This document shows positions 37,687 through 50,957 of a stretch of DNA of 64,000 nucleotides, in pieces (the first letter of the stretch is position 1; every line of letters begins with the position of its first letter). The notes under the pieces are model-generated. The model was not told where the DNA came from, searched no databases, and worked only from the letters and a program-made list of their open reading frames with translations. The translations under genes and the position numbers were made by a program. Origin of the DNA: Roseomonas sp. OT10 (lineage in GTDB: Bacteria > Pseudomonadota > Alphaproteobacteria > Acetobacterales > Acetobacteraceae); contig NZ_CP087719.1 in the NCBI RefSeq assembly GCF_020991085.1, forward strand, positions 806,001 to 870,000. The letters are read 5' to 3'.

Positions 37687-38862
37687 TCAGGCGGCTTCCA
37701 CGCACATGGCGACACCCATGCCGCCGCCGATGCACAGCGTGGTCAGGCCCTTCTTCGCGCCGCGCCGCTTCATCTCGTAGAGCAGCGTCGTCAGCACGCG
37801 CGCGCCCGAGGCGCCGATCGGATGGCCCAGCGCGATGGCGCCGCCGTTCACGTTCACCCTGTCCGGGTCCCAGCCGAGGTCCTTGTTCACCGCGCAGGCC
37901 TGCGCCGCGAAGGCCTCGTTCGCCTCGATCAGGTCGAGGTCCTGGATGTTCCAGCCGGCCTTCTTCAGCGCCTTGCGCGACGCCGGGATCGGCCCGGTGC
38001 CCATGATGGTCGGATCGACCCCCGCCGTGGCCCAGGAGGCGATGCGCGCCAGCGGCGTGATGCCGCGCTTCGCCGCCTCGGACGCCTTCATCACCACGAA
38101 GGCGGCGGCGCCATCGTTGATGCCCGAGGCGTTGCCGGCCGTCACCGTGCCGTCCTTGGAGAAGGCGGGGCGCAGCTTGGCCAGGATCTCGGCGGTCGTC
38201 TCCGGCTTCGGGTACTCGTCCTTGTCCACCACCGTGTCGCCCTTGCGGCCCTTCACGGTGACGGCCGTGATCTCCTCGTCGAAGCGGCCCGCCTTCTGCG
38301 CCTCGCCTGCCTTGCGCTGGCTGGCGGCGGCGAAGGCGTCCTGCTGCTCGCGGGTGATCTGGAAGGCCTTGGCCACGTTCTCGGCTGTCGTGCCCATGTG
38401 GTAGCCGTTGAAGGCGTCCCACAGCCCGTCGCGGATCATCGTGTCGACGAAGGCCAGGTCACCCATCTTCTGCCCGTTGCGCAGGTGCGCGGCGTGCGGC
38501 GACTGGCTCATGCTCTCCTGCCCGCCCGCGATCACGATGGACGCGTCGCCGGTCAGGATCTGCTGTGCCGCGAGCGCGACGGAGCGCAGGCCGGACCCGC
38601 AGACCTGGTTGATCGCGAAGGCGGTGCGCTCGACGGGGATGCCCGCATTCACCGCCGCCTGGCGGGGCGGGTTCTGCCCGCCCAGCGCGGTCAGGACCTG
38701 GCCGAGGATCACCTCGTCCACCTCCTCCGCGCTCACCCCCGCACGCTCCAGCGCGGCCTTGATCGCGATGGTGCCCAGCGCCGAGGCCGGCAGCCCGGCC
38801 AGGGCCCCGTTGAACGCGCCCACCGGCGTCCGCGCCGCCGAGGCAATGACGATGTCGTCCAT
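37687..38862 (-). CDS. phbA: Acetyl-CoA acetyltransferase (beta-ketothiolase)
   Basis: Condenses two acetyl-CoA to acetoacetyl-CoA, the first PHB step. It is a 391-residue biosynthetic thiolase with the nucleophile Cys in [17 protein letters not shown] (about residue 88), [41 protein letters not shown], and the second Cys in [11 protein letters not shown]. It starts the minus-strand PHB operon, followed by phaC, DUF6489 and phbB. ndh ends 29 bases upstream, so transcription may read through from there. Confidence 0.95.
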   Translation of the reverse strand: MDDIVIASAARTPVGAFNGALAGLPASALGTIAIKAALERAGVSAEEVDEVILGQVLTALGGQNPPRQAAVNAGIPVERTAFAINQVCGSGLRSVALAAQQILTGDASIVIAGGQESMSQSPHAAHLRNGQKMGDLAFVDTMIRDGLWDAFNGYHMGTTAENVAKAFQITREQQDAFAAASQRKAGEAQKAGRFDEEITAVTVKGRKGDTVVDKDEYPKPETTAEILAKLRPAFSKDGTVTAGNASGINDGAAAFVVMKASEAAKRGITPLARIASWATAGVDPTIMGTGPIPASRKALKKAGWNIQDLDLIEANEAFAAQACAVNKDLGWDPDRVNVNGGAIALGHPIGASGARVLTTLLYEMKRRGAKKGLTTLCIGGGMGVAMCVEAA

Positions 38863-38891
38863 CTCTCGCTTCCTTCCTTGTCGGGAAACCG

Positions 38892-40292
38892 TCAGTGCAG
38901 CTTCACATGCGGCTCGGTCCGCCGCGTGATCAGCCGCGCCAGGGTCGTCAGCGCCACCTTGGGCCAGCCGTGCAGCGCGCGTTCGTGCATCTTGTAGAGC
39001 GACTGGTACATGATGCGGGCGACGAAGCCCTCGATCATCATGCTCTTGCCGGAGAGGAAGCCCATCAGGTTCCCCACCGTCCGCTCCTCGCCCAGCGAGA
39101 CCAGCGAGCCGAAGTCGCGATAGGTGTAGGGCTCCGGCGCCTCCCCGCGCAGCCGGCGGCGGAGCTGGCGGAACAGGTGCTCCGCCTGCTGGTGCGCCGC
39201 CTGGGCGCGGGGCGGGACGGGGCGGTCGTGCCCGGGCCGGGGCGCCGCGGCGCAGTCGCCGAAGGCGAAGACGTCCGCATCGCGCGTGGTCTGCAAGGTC
39301 GGCCCGACGACGAGCTGGTTGGTCTTCGTCACCTCCAGCCCGTCGAGCTCGGCCAGCACCGCCGGCCCCTTCACCCCCGCCGCCCAGACCACCAGCTCGG
39401 AGGGGATGAAGCCGCCATCGGCGAGTTGCACGCCATCGGCGCGGACCTCGCTGACCTTGGCGTTCACCCGGATCTCGACGCCGAGCCGCGTCAGCACGCC
39501 GGTCGCGGCGGCGGAGATTCGCGGCGGCAGGCCGGGCAGGATACGCTCCGCCGCCTCGATCAGGGTGATCTGGATATCGCGCTCCGGGTCCACCCGGTCC
39601 AGGCCATAGGCGATGACGGTGCGCGTCGTGCGGTGCAGCTCGGCCGCCAGCTCCGACCCCGTGGCGCCGGCGCCGATGATGGCCACGTGGAGCTGCTCCG
39701 GCCGCACCGGCCCGTGCTGGGTATGGGCGCGCAGGCAGGCGTTCACTAGGCGCCGGTTGAAGCGCTCCGCCTGGGCCAGGGTGTCGAGGGCGATGGCGTG
39801 CTCCGCCACGCCGGGGGTGCCGAAATCGTTCACCACGCTGCCGACGGCGATCACCAGCGTGTCGTAGGGAATGGTGCGGCGGGGCGTGATCTCCCGCCCC
39901 TCCTCGTCCAGCGTGGGAGCCAGCAACACCTGCTTCGCGGCGCGGTCGAGGCCGATCATCTCGCCGTAGCGGAAGCGGAAATGGTGCCAGTGCGCCTGGG
40001 CGAGATAGTCCAGCTCGTGCTCGTCCACGTTCATGCTGCCGGCCGCGACCTCGTGCAGCAGCGGCTTCCACAGGTGGCGGCGGCCGCGGTCGACCAGGGA
40101 GATCTCCGCCTCGCCGCGCCGGCCGAGCGTGTCGCCCAGCCGCGTCGCCAGCTCCAGCCCGCCGGCGCCGCCGCCCACGATGACGATGCGGTGCAGGCCG
40201 GGATCGGGCCGGGTCTCGGGCGCGCGGGGGGTGGCGGCCACGGCCGCGGCGCCGCCCTGCTCCCGGTCCGACATGCCCGCCCTGTCCGCCAT
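38892..40292 (-). CDS. ndh: Type II NADH:quinone oxidoreductase
   Basis: Single-subunit, non-proton-pumping NADH dehydrogenase on the inner face of the membrane, about 466 residues. FAD-binding [17 protein letters not shown] is near residue 36, the NADH Rossmann fold [17 protein letters not shown] near residue 205, and VFAFGDCAA contacts FAD. The C-terminal amphipathic stretch (GLPPRI onward to [18 protein letters not shown]) is the membrane-attachment region of NDH-2. ATG at 40274 is an alternative start. It could relieve NADH excess that otherwise favours PHB synthesis; this link is inferred from adjacency. Confidence 0.92.
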   Translation of the reverse strand: MADRAGMSDREQGGAAAVAATPRAPETRPDPGLHRIVIVGGGAGGLELATRLGDTLGRRGEAEISLVDRGRRHLWKPLLHEVAAGSMNVDEHELDYLAQAHWHHFRFRYGEMIGLDRAAKQVLLAPTLDEEGREITPRRTIPYDTLVIAVGSVVNDFGTPGVAEHAIALDTLAQAERFNRRLVNACLRAHTQHGPVRPEQLHVAIIGAGATGSELAAELHRTTRTVIAYGLDRVDPERDIQITLIEAAERILPGLPPRISAAATGVLTRLGVEIRVNAKVSEVRADGVQLADGGFIPSELVVWAAGVKGPAVLAELDGLEVTKTNQLVVGPTLQTTRDADVFAFGDCAAAPRPGHDRPVPPRAQAAHQQAEHLFRQLRRRLRGEAPEPYTYRDFGSLVSLGEERTVGNLMGFLSGKSMMIEGFVARIMYQSLYKMHERALHGWPKVALTTLARLITRRTEPHVKLH

Positions 40293-40309
40293 CGCCAGCC
40301 CGTGCGACG

Positions 40310-41698
<1,389 letters not shown>

Positions 41699-41898
41699 GA
41701 CGGCGGTTCTCCTAGGCCGGGCCTCGGGCCTCGGCCCGGGGATGGCGCGTCGCGGAAAGGTAGTGCCTGGAGGCCCGGTCCGCCATGGCCGCCCGCATGG
41801 CGGCTCTTCCGGGAGCCGGCGGCCGGACGGCCCCCACCCGCGCAGCCCCGGTCGGGGCGGGGCGCGGTTGTCGTCCGGCCGGGGTGGTCATGCCGGCC

Positions 41899-43944
41899 TC
41901 AGCCCTTCTTCTTCGGGATGTAGAGGTCGGTGATCGTGCCCTCGAACACCTCCGCCGCCATGCCGATCGTCTCGGACAGGGTGGGGTGGGGGTGGATCGT
42001 CAGGCCGATATCCTCGGCATCCGCGCCCATCTCGATGGCGAGCGCGGCCTCCGCGATCAGGTCGCCCGCGCTGGGCCCCACGATGCCGCAGCCGACCAGG
42101 CGGTGCGTCGCCTCGTCGAACAGCACCTTGGTGATGCCCTCGTCGCGGCCAAGCGAGAGCGAGCGCCCGCTGGCGGCCCAGGGGAAGACCCCCTTGCCGA
42201 GCTTGATGCCCTTCGCCTTCGCCTCGTTCTCCGTCATGCCGACCCAGGCCACCTCGGGGTCGGTATAGGCGACGGAGGGGATGACCTTGGCGTCGAAGAA
42301 GCTGGCCTTGCCCGAGGCCGCCTCCGCCGCCACGCGCCCCTCATGCACCGCCTTGTGGGCGAGCATGGGCTGGCCGACCACGTCGCCGATGGCGAAGATG
42401 TTCGACACGTTGGTGCGCTGCTGCCGGTCCACCGGGATGAAGCCGCGCTCGTCCACTGCGACGCCCGCATTCTCGGCGCCGATCAGCTTGCCGTTGGGGC
42501 GGCGGCCGACGGCGACCAGGACCCGGTCGAAGGTCTCGCTGCTCTGGCCCTTCGGCCCCTCGAAGGTCGCGACCAGCCCCTCGGCCGTCGCCTCGACCTT
42601 CAGCACCTTGGTCTTGAGTAGGATGGCGGCGTAGCGCTTCTCGATCCGCTTCATCAGCGGCGTGACGATGTCCTTGTCGGCGCCGGGAATGATCTGGTCC
42701 ATCAGCTCGACCACCGTCACGGCGGAGCCGAGGCTGTGGTAGACCGTCGCCATCTCCAGCCCGATGATGCCGCCGCCGATGACGAGCAGCTTCTTCGGCA
42801 CGTCCGCCAGTGCCAGTGCGCCCGTGCTGTCGATCACCCGCGGATCGCCATGCGGCACGAAGGGCAGCGTCACCGGCTCCGACCCCGCGGCGATGATCGC
42901 CTGGTCGAAGGTGATGGTCTTGCGCCCGGCCTCGCCCTCCACCGTCACCTCGTTGGCGGCGGTGAAGCGGCCCAGCCCCTGGACCACCGTGACCTTGCGC
43001 TGCTTGGCCAGGCCCGAGAGCCCGCCGGTCAGGCGTTTGACCACGCCGTCCTTCCAGCCGCGCAGCGCGTCGATGTCCACCGAGGGCTTGGCGAAGGTGA
43101 TGCCGGCATGGCCGACCTCCTCCGCCTCGTCCAGCACCTTGGCCGCGTGCAGCAACGCCTTGGACGGGATGCAGCCCACGTTCAGGCAGACGCCGCCCAG
43201 GCTCGGCCAGCGTTCCACCAGCACCACCTGCTTGCCGAGGTCCGCGGCGCGGAAGGCGGCGGTGTAGCCGCCGGGGCCGGCGCCCAGCACCAGCACCTCG
43301 GCATGCAGGTCGCCCTTGCCGGCGGCGGGCTTCGCCGCCGGGGCGGCGATGGCTGGGGCGGCCTGGGGCGCGGGGGCGGCCGGGGCAGGGGCGGCGGCAC
43401 CGGCCGCGCCCTGCAACGTCAGGATCAGCGTGCCCTGGCTGACGCGCTCTCCGACGGCGACCTTCAGCGCCTTCACCACGCCCCCGGCCGGGGCGGGGAT
43501 GTCCATGGTCGCCTTGTCGGATTCCAGCGTCAGCAGCGGGTCGTCCGCCTGGATCGTGGCGCCGGCGGCGACATGCACCTCGATCACCGGCACGTTCTTG
43601 AAGTCGCCGATATCGGGAACGCGGACTTCGATCTCCGCCGCGCCTGCGGGGGCCGCGGAGGGGGCCGCTGCCTGCGCCACCGCGGGCAGGGCCGCCGCGG
43701 CGCCCCCCTCCGCCCCGTCGAGCAGCAGGATCGGCGTGCCCTGGCTGATCCGGTCGCCCGGCTTGACCAGCAGCTTCGCCACCGTCCCCGCCTGCGGCGC
43801 CGGGATGTCCATGGTGGCCTTGTCGGATTCGAGCGTCAGCAGCGGATCGTCCACCGCCACCGTCGCACCCTCGGCCACGTGCACCTCGATGACGGGCACG
43901 TCCTTGAAGTCCCCGATATCGGGGACCTTGATCTCCACGCTCAT
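41899..43944 (-). CDS. lpdA: Dihydrolipoyl dehydrogenase with two N-terminal lipoyl domains
   Basis: E3 subunit of the pyruvate dehydrogenase complex, 681 residues instead of about 470. Two complete lipoyl domains precede the flavoprotein: the lipoylated Lys is expected at Lys42 and Lys144, each in ESDKATMD. Ala and Pro-rich linkers follow each. The E3 body has the FAD motif VLGAGPGGYTAAFRAADLG, the redox pair Cys253 and Cys258 in GGVCLNVGCIPS, and the C-terminal His-Glu pair in HPHPTLSE. The two lipoyl domains share most residues, so this is an internal duplication. GGAGG precedes the ATG. Confidence 0.95.
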   Translation of the reverse strand: MSVEIKVPDIGDFKDVPVIEVHVAEGATVAVDDPLLTLESDKATMDIPAPQAGTVAKLLVKPGDRISQGTPILLLDGAEGGAAAALPAVAQAAAPSAAPAGAAEIEVRVPDIGDFKNVPVIEVHVAAGATIQADDPLLTLESDKATMDIPAPAGGVVKALKVAVGERVSQGTLILTLQGAAGAAAPAPAAPAPQAAPAIAAPAAKPAAGKGDLHAEVLVLGAGPGGYTAAFRAADLGKQVVLVERWPSLGGVCLNVGCIPSKALLHAAKVLDEAEEVGHAGITFAKPSVDIDALRGWKDGVVKRLTGGLSGLAKQRKVTVVQGLGRFTAANEVTVEGEAGRKTITFDQAIIAAGSEPVTLPFVPHGDPRVIDSTGALALADVPKKLLVIGGGIIGLEMATVYHSLGSAVTVVELMDQIIPGADKDIVTPLMKRIEKRYAAILLKTKVLKVEATAEGLVATFEGPKGQSSETFDRVLVAVGRRPNGKLIGAENAGVAVDERGFIPVDRQQRTNVSNIFAIGDVVGQPMLAHKAVHEGRVAAEAASGKASFFDAKVIPSVAYTDPEVAWVGMTENEAKAKGIKLGKGVFPWAASGRSLSLGRDEGITKVLFDEATHRLVGCGIVGPSAGDLIAEAALAIEMGADAEDIGLTIHPHPTLSETIGMAAEVFEGTITDLYIPKKKG

Positions 43945-43969
43945 GCGCGCCGCCTCCCTTCCATTCCCG

Positions 43970-45247
43970 TCACAGCACCAGCCGGCGCACGTCCTCGAGG
44001 ACATGGGCGAGGTGGCGGGTGAAGCGGGCGGCCAGCGCCCCGTCGATCACGCGGTGGTCGTAGGAGACGCAGAGCGGCAACATCAGCCGCGGCTGGAAGG
44101 CCGCGCCATCCCAGACCGGCGCCATCTTCGAGCGCACCACGCCCAGGATCGCGACTTCCGGCGCGTTCACGATGGGGGTGAAGCCCGTGCCGCCGATGCC
44201 GCCCAGGGAGGAGATGGTGAAGGTGCCGCCGGACATGTCCGCCGCGCCCAGCTTGCCGTCGCGCGCCTTCTTGGAGATGGCGCCCATCTCCTGGCTCAGC
44301 TCCACGATGCCCTTGCGGTCGGCATCCTTGATGACGGGCACGACCAGCCCGTCCGGCGTGTCCACCGCGATGCCGATATTGTAGTACTTCTTGAAGATCA
44401 GCGCGTCCTTCTCCGGGCTCAGCGAGCTGTTGAACTCCGGGAAGGCGCGGAGCGCGGAGACGCTGGCCTTGATGAGGAAGGCGAGCAGGGTGACGCGGTA
44501 GCCCTTCTCCTTGCCCGCGGCGTCCAGCTCCTTGCGGTACTTCTCGATCTCCGTGATGTCCGCCTCGTCATTGTGGGTGACGTGCGGGATGTTCAGCCAC
44601 GACCGGTGCAGGTGGGGCCCGGAGAGGCGCTTGATGCGCGCCAGCGGCTTGCTCTCGATCGCGCCGAACTTGGAGAAGTCGACGGCCGGGATCTCGGGGA
44701 TGCCCGAGCCGGCGGCGGGGGCCGGAGCCGCCGCGGCGGCGGCCGGCGCGGGACCGCGCAGAAAGGCCTTCACGTCGTCCGGGGTGATGCGGCCCTTCTC
44801 GCCGCTGCCCTTCAGCGCGGTCAGGTCCACGCCCAATTCGCGCGCCAGGCGGCGGACGGCGGGGCTGGCATGCACGCCGGAGAAGTCGGGCGAGGTGCCG
44901 CCGGCGCGGGTGCTGACCGGGGCAGGGGCGGGAACCGGGGCCTTGTCCTGCGGCGCGGGCTCCTGCTGCGCGATGACGGATGGGGGCGGGGTCACCGGCG
45001 CCTCGGCGGCGGGGGCGCCGCCCTCCAGCACCAGCAGCGGCGTGCCCTGGCTGACCCGGTCGCCGACCTTGACCAGCACCTGCGCGACCTTGCCGCCGGC
45101 ACTGGCCGGGACCTCCATGGTCGCCTTGTCGGATTCCAGGGTGATCAGCGTGTCGTCCACCTGGACCGTGTCCCCGGGGGAGACGTGCACCTCGATGATC
45201 GGCACGTCCTTGAAGTCACCGATGTCGGGGACCGTGATCTGGCTCAT
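43970..45247 (-). CDS. aceF: Pyruvate dehydrogenase E2, dihydrolipoamide acetyltransferase
   Basis: Core subunit that passes the acetyl group to CoA. The 425-residue protein has one lipoyl domain (Lys41 in ESDKATMEV), an Ala/Pro linker, a peripheral subunit-binding domain (VHASPAVRRLARELGVDL, GRITPDDVKAFL), a second linker, and the catalytic domain ending with SYDHRVIDG (His398). With only one lipoyl domain it complements the E3 that carries two. I start at the ATG; a GTG three codons upstream is possible. It lies 25 bases before lpdA. Confidence 0.94.
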   Translation of the reverse strand: MSQITVPDIGDFKDVPIIEVHVSPGDTVQVDDTLITLESDKATMEVPASAGGKVAQVLVKVGDRVSQGTPLLVLEGGAPAAEAPVTPPPSVIAQQEPAPQDKAPVPAPAPVSTRAGGTSPDFSGVHASPAVRRLARELGVDLTALKGSGEKGRITPDDVKAFLRGPAPAAAAAAPAPAAGSGIPEIPAVDFSKFGAIESKPLARIKRLSGPHLHRSWLNIPHVTHNDEADITEIEKYRKELDAAGKEKGYRVTLLAFLIKASVSALRAFPEFNSSLSPEKDALIFKKYYNIGIAVDTPDGLVVPVIKDADRKGIVELSQEMGAISKKARDGKLGAADMSGGTFTISSLGGIGGTGFTPIVNAPEVAILGVVRSKMAPVWDGAAFQPRLMLPLCVSYDHRVIDGALAARFTRHLAHVLEDVRRLVL

Positions 45248-45278
45248 CTCTGGCACCTTCGCCGTGTTTCCATCCCGG

Positions 45279-45305
45279 CCGGGCGGCGGGGTTTCCGCCG
45301 CCCGG
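45279..45305 (-). terminator. Intercistronic hairpin between aceE and aceF
   Basis: An 11-base-pair perfect stem (CCGGGCGGCGG with CCGCCGCCCGG) and five-base loop fill the centre of the 81-base aceE-aceF spacer. As at phbA-phaC, no T-run follows, and an attenuation or mRNA-stability role is more likely than full termination because aceF has no evident promoter of its own. Confidence 0.5.
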
Positions 45306-45328
45306 GACGCGCAGTGGGGTAGGGGGAT

Positions 45329-47992
<2,664 letters not shown>

Positions 47993-48096
47993 AGGTCTCC
48001 TCCCAGGGGCGGCGCTTCGCACGCGACCCCACCGGCCGCGACCCGGAGACTGGCCCGGGAAACGGACGCAACTTCCTTCTGCCGAATCACCATAGG

Positions 48097-48163
48097 GTGT
48101 CACAAATCGACAAGGAATAGGGGGGAGGGCGTAATATTCGTGTCAATTCGCATGGGCTGACAC
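48097..48163 (-). promoter_or_regulatory. GTGTCA inverted repeat and half-site upstream of aceE
   Basis: The 373-base gap between plsC and aceE (47993-48365) holds no clear gene. In its AT-richer part GTGTCA (48140-48145) and TGACAC (48158-48163) form an inverted repeat with a 12-base spacer. A further GTGTCA lies at 48097-48102, closer to aceE. On the minus strand the 48140 arm also gives a TTGACA-like -35 box. This could be a repressor or activator site tuning the operon to pyruvate supply; the protein is unknown. Confidence 0.4.
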
Positions 48164-48365
48164 GGCGGCTTCCGTCCCTGTCGACGTGTTCTCCTGGCTG
48201 GCGATGCCGACACTCGAATGGCCTCACCTAGAGGCGCCGGCGGCAACCCCACAAGATCGTGGCCGACGCCCGAAAGGTTTCGGACTATCGGCCGGGGCGG
48301 ATGGTTGCGCAACCGACACGCTCATTTGCCTGAGTTGATCTTTGTCTTTTAGAAGAATGCGGTGG

Positions 48366-49082
48366 CTATCCGGCCTCGCCCAGTTGGCGCACGGCGGTTT
48401 CGCAGCCCCGTGCCAGGGCCTCCCATCCCGCGCGGTCGTTGGTCAGGCCGCGCGCGTCCAGGGCGGGCCCGATCACCAGGCGCAGCGGCCCTGGCCGCGG
48501 CAGGCCGCGCCCCGCGGGCCAAGCGGCATGCGCGCCGTGGAGGTGGCAGGGCACCACCGGCACCGCCGTGCCCGCGACCAGCGCGCCCAGCCCCGGCTGG
48601 AAGGGCCCCATCCGACCGTCCCGGCTGCGCGTGCCCTCGGGGAACAGGATGTAGACCAGCCTGTCCTGCACCAGCCGCTCGCGCAGCGTCGCGATGTCGC
48701 GCCGCCCCGTGCGCTTGCGCCAGACGGGCAGGGCGTTGACCGCATAGGCGGCGAAGGCCGAGGCGGCGGCGTTGCCGAAGAAGTAGTCCCCCGCCGCCAG
48801 CACATGCGCGCGCCGCGCCGCCTCGCCGCTCAGCACGGCGGAGAGGGTCAGCGCGTCGAGGTGGCTGCAATGGTTGGCGACCAGCACGAAGGGTGGCGAG
48901 GCCGGCAGGTTCTCGCGCCCTTCGACGCACAGGGAATGGGCGGCGCGCAGGTAGCCCCGCACCAGCCGGCGCCAGACGCCCTGCAGCAGCGCGCCGCCCA
49001 GCCCCGCCTCCCGCATCTGGCTGCGCAGCCGCTCGCCCGGCGCGAGGCCGAGGTCGCGCGCGGGCTTCATCTCCCACTTCAC
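48366..49082 (-). CDS. plsC: 1-acyl-glycerol-3-phosphate acyltransferase (PlsC family)
   Basis: A 238-residue membrane-associated acyltransferase. Motif I is NHCSHLDALTL (HX4D), motif III is FPEGTRSRDGRMG, and PVVPCHLHG provides motif IV. It would acylate lysophosphatidate or a related lysolipid. Start is a GTG one base after the cdsA stop; an ATG four codons later is also possible. It is last in a CDP-alcohol transferase-cdsA-plsC operon, so the three enzymes probably act in one phospholipid pathway. Confidence 0.88.
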   Translation of the reverse strand: MKWEMKPARDLGLAPGERLRSQMREAGLGGALLQGVWRRLVRGYLRAAHSLCVEGRENLPASPPFVLVANHCSHLDALTLSAVLSGEAARRAHVLAAGDYFFGNAAASAFAAYAVNALPVWRKRTGRRDIATLRERLVQDRLVYILFPEGTRSRDGRMGPFQPGLGALVAGTAVPVVPCHLHGAHAAWPAGRGLPRPGPLRLVIGPALDARGLTNDRAGWEALARGCETAVRQLGEAG

Positions 49083-49083
49083 C

Positions 49084-50091
49084 TCACGACCCCCCGGTCA
49101 GCACGCGCGTCGGCTGGTCCAGCCCGAAGCCGACGAGGTAGCCGATCAGGTGGAAGGCGATGGGTGCCACCAGCAGCAGGCTGTTGAAGCGGTCCAGGAT
49201 GCCGCCATGGCCGGGCACCGCGGCCCCCATGTCCTTGATGCCCAGGTCGCGCTTGATCGAGGACAGCATCAGGTCGCCGCACTGTCCCCCGATGCTGACC
49301 AGCAGGCCCAGCAGCACCAGCAAGGCCGGGTTCGCCATCGGCGTTCCGGCGAAGATGCGCGCGCCCACCAAGGCGACCAGCGTGGTCGTCGTCGCCAGCG
49401 CCCCCAGCGCGCCCGCGACGGTCTTGTTCGGGCTGGTGGCGGGCAGCAGCTTGCGGCGTCCGAACAGCTTGCCGAAGGTGAAGGCAGCCACGTCGTTCAG
49501 CGCGACGGCGGTCAGCAGCAGCAGCACCAGAGGACGGTAGCCGGGATCGTTGGCCATGTAGCCGAGATGCGCGAGCCCCGCGCCGAACAGCATGAAGGCG
49601 AAGACGCCCAGCGCCACGCGCTGCACGTAGCCCTCCGGCCGGTCCTGCGGGATGGTGCCGATGGCGATGGCCGCCGTGGTCAGCGGCCAGAGCGCGACGA
49701 AGAAGCCGTACCAGTGGTCCAGCGCGGCGAGGTTCACCAGCAGGATGCCCAGCGCGACGATCGCCACCAGCACGCGCTCGCGGAACAGCCCCGTGGCGCG
49801 GTCGAACTCGCGCAGGCAGGCGAGGCCGAGGACCGTGACCGCGCCGATGGTCCAGGCGCGCCCAGCCAGCACCGGCCCCAGCATCAGCGGCAGCAGCACC
49901 ATCCAGGCGCCGAGCCGCAGCCACAGCTCCCGCCGCAGCGCGGGCGACAGCCGGCCCGCGAGCTGCAGTCCGCCGATCGCCAGGGCCGCGAGCAGCAGCA
50001 CGGCGGCGGTGGCGGCGACGATGCCCTGCGTCACCGGATGCTCGAAGGCGCGGGCGAAGCCCTCGGGGGCGGTCGGACGGTGCAGCATCAC
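49084..50091 (-). CDS. cdsA: Phosphatidate cytidylyltransferase (CdsA family)
   Basis: Forms CDP-diacylglycerol from phosphatidate and CTP in the inner membrane. About 335 residues with some eight hydrophobic helices. The signature is near the C-terminus: SSIKRDLGIKDMGAAVPGHG followed by GILDRFNSLL, with the first Asp in VALNDVAAFTFGKLFGRR. The extra N-terminal region and pairing with a CDP-alcohol transferase resemble the YnbA-YnbB type rather than the housekeeping uppS-cdsA-dxr context. GTG start overlaps the upstream stop by four bases. Confidence 0.9.
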   Translation of the reverse strand: MMLHRPTAPEGFARAFEHPVTQGIVAATAAVLLLAALAIGGLQLAGRLSPALRRELWLRLGAWMVLLPLMLGPVLAGRAWTIGAVTVLGLACLREFDRATGLFRERVLVAIVALGILLVNLAALDHWYGFFVALWPLTTAAIAIGTIPQDRPEGYVQRVALGVFAFMLFGAGLAHLGYMANDPGYRPLVLLLLTAVALNDVAAFTFGKLFGRRKLLPATSPNKTVAGALGALATTTTLVALVGARIFAGTPMANPALLVLLGLLVSIGGQCGDLMLSSIKRDLGIKDMGAAVPGHGGILDRFNSLLLVAPIAFHLIGYLVGFGLDQPTRVLTGGS

Positions 50092-50762
50092 GCCCGCCGC
50101 AGCGCGCGCGCCGTGCCCGCCAGCCGGCGCAGGGCCGTGGCGAGCGACAGCAGCAGGATCAGCCAGAGCGCCCAGGCGGGCAGGGCGGCCGCCGCCTGCC
50201 AGGAGAACGGCGCCAGGGCCCCCCAGGCACCCAGCGCGGTGACGAGGGCCATGCGCTGCTGCTTGGCCATGGGGCCGCGGAAGTCGCTCGGCGCCCCGGC
50301 CGCCTTGCCCACGGCGCGGACATAGGCGGTCGCCATCGCGGCCAGCGCCGCCCCCAGCCCCAGCGCGGGCGCCCCCGCCGCCACGCCCAGTCCCCAGAGC
50401 ACGGCGGTGTCGGAGACGCGGTCCGGGACCTCGTTGAACAGCTCCCCCAGCGGCGAGGCGATGCCGCGCCCGACCGCCACCATCCCGTCCAGCAGGTTGG
50501 CCAGCAGCCGCAACTGCACCAGCACCGCACCGGCCAGCCAGAGCGGCCGCGCCGCCTCCGGCGCCCAGGCGGTGCCGGCGAAGGCGAGACCCGCCAGCAC
50601 CCCCGCAGCCATGCCGGCGAGCGAGATTCCGTCCGCCGAGGCCCGGCGCCGCACCAGCCAGGCGGCCACCCGCCCCGTCACCGCCAGATCCCGCGCCGCG
50701 ATCGGGCGCCTGTCGCCCGGCGCCCGCATCCCGCCCGCTTCTCCTCCCTGCTCCGCCGTCAC
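50088..50762 (-). CDS. CDP-alcohol phosphatidyltransferase family protein
   Basis: A 224-residue integral membrane enzyme with about six helices. The CDP-alcohol transferase motif is recognisable but altered: NLLDGMVAVGRG, then SPLGELFNEVPDRVSD. Compared with DxxDGxxAR...GxxxDxxxD, the first and third Asp are Asn and the Arg is Val. Similar substitutions occur, as I recall, in the YnbA-like branch, so it may still be active, probably using the CDP-diacylglycerol made by the coupled cdsA. The acceptor alcohol is unknown. GTG start chosen because GGGAG lies eight bases upstream; other starts are possible up to 50813. Confidence 0.78.
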   Translation of the reverse strand: MTAEQGGEAGGMRAPGDRRPIAARDLAVTGRVAAWLVRRRASADGISLAGMAAGVLAGLAFAGTAWAPEAARPLWLAGAVLVQLRLLANLLDGMVAVGRGIASPLGELFNEVPDRVSDTAVLWGLGVAAGAPALGLGAALAAMATAYVRAVGKAAGAPSDFRGPMAKQQRMALVTALGAWGALAPFSWQAAAALPAWALWLILLLSLATALRRLAGTARALRRA

Positions 50763-50915
50763 CGCAGCATCTCCCGGATCGTTCCCTTGGCCGTGTGGCG
50801 CCGATCCTGGCACGGGTCCGACCTCCGGTCAGTCGGCCGCCGATTCCCGGTGGCGGGGCGGATGGTGGCGGAGCGGGTCAGCCCTTCCGGACACGAGGTT
50901 TCCCTGAGAGGCGCG

Positions 50916-50927
50916 AATGATTATCGT
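50916..50927 (+). promoter_or_regulatory. Fur/Irr-like site before siderophore-receptor gene
   Basis: AATGATTATCGT lies in the divergent region 30 bases before the chosen TTG start of the iron-type binding protein. AATGATTATC matches the second half of the classical Fur box (AATCATTATC) with one mismatch. It is one of the few AT-rich stretches nearby, consistent with iron control by Fur or Irr. Confidence 0.5.
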
Positions 50928-50957
50928 CTGCGCGATCGATCCGTTGCGAGGCGCTCC

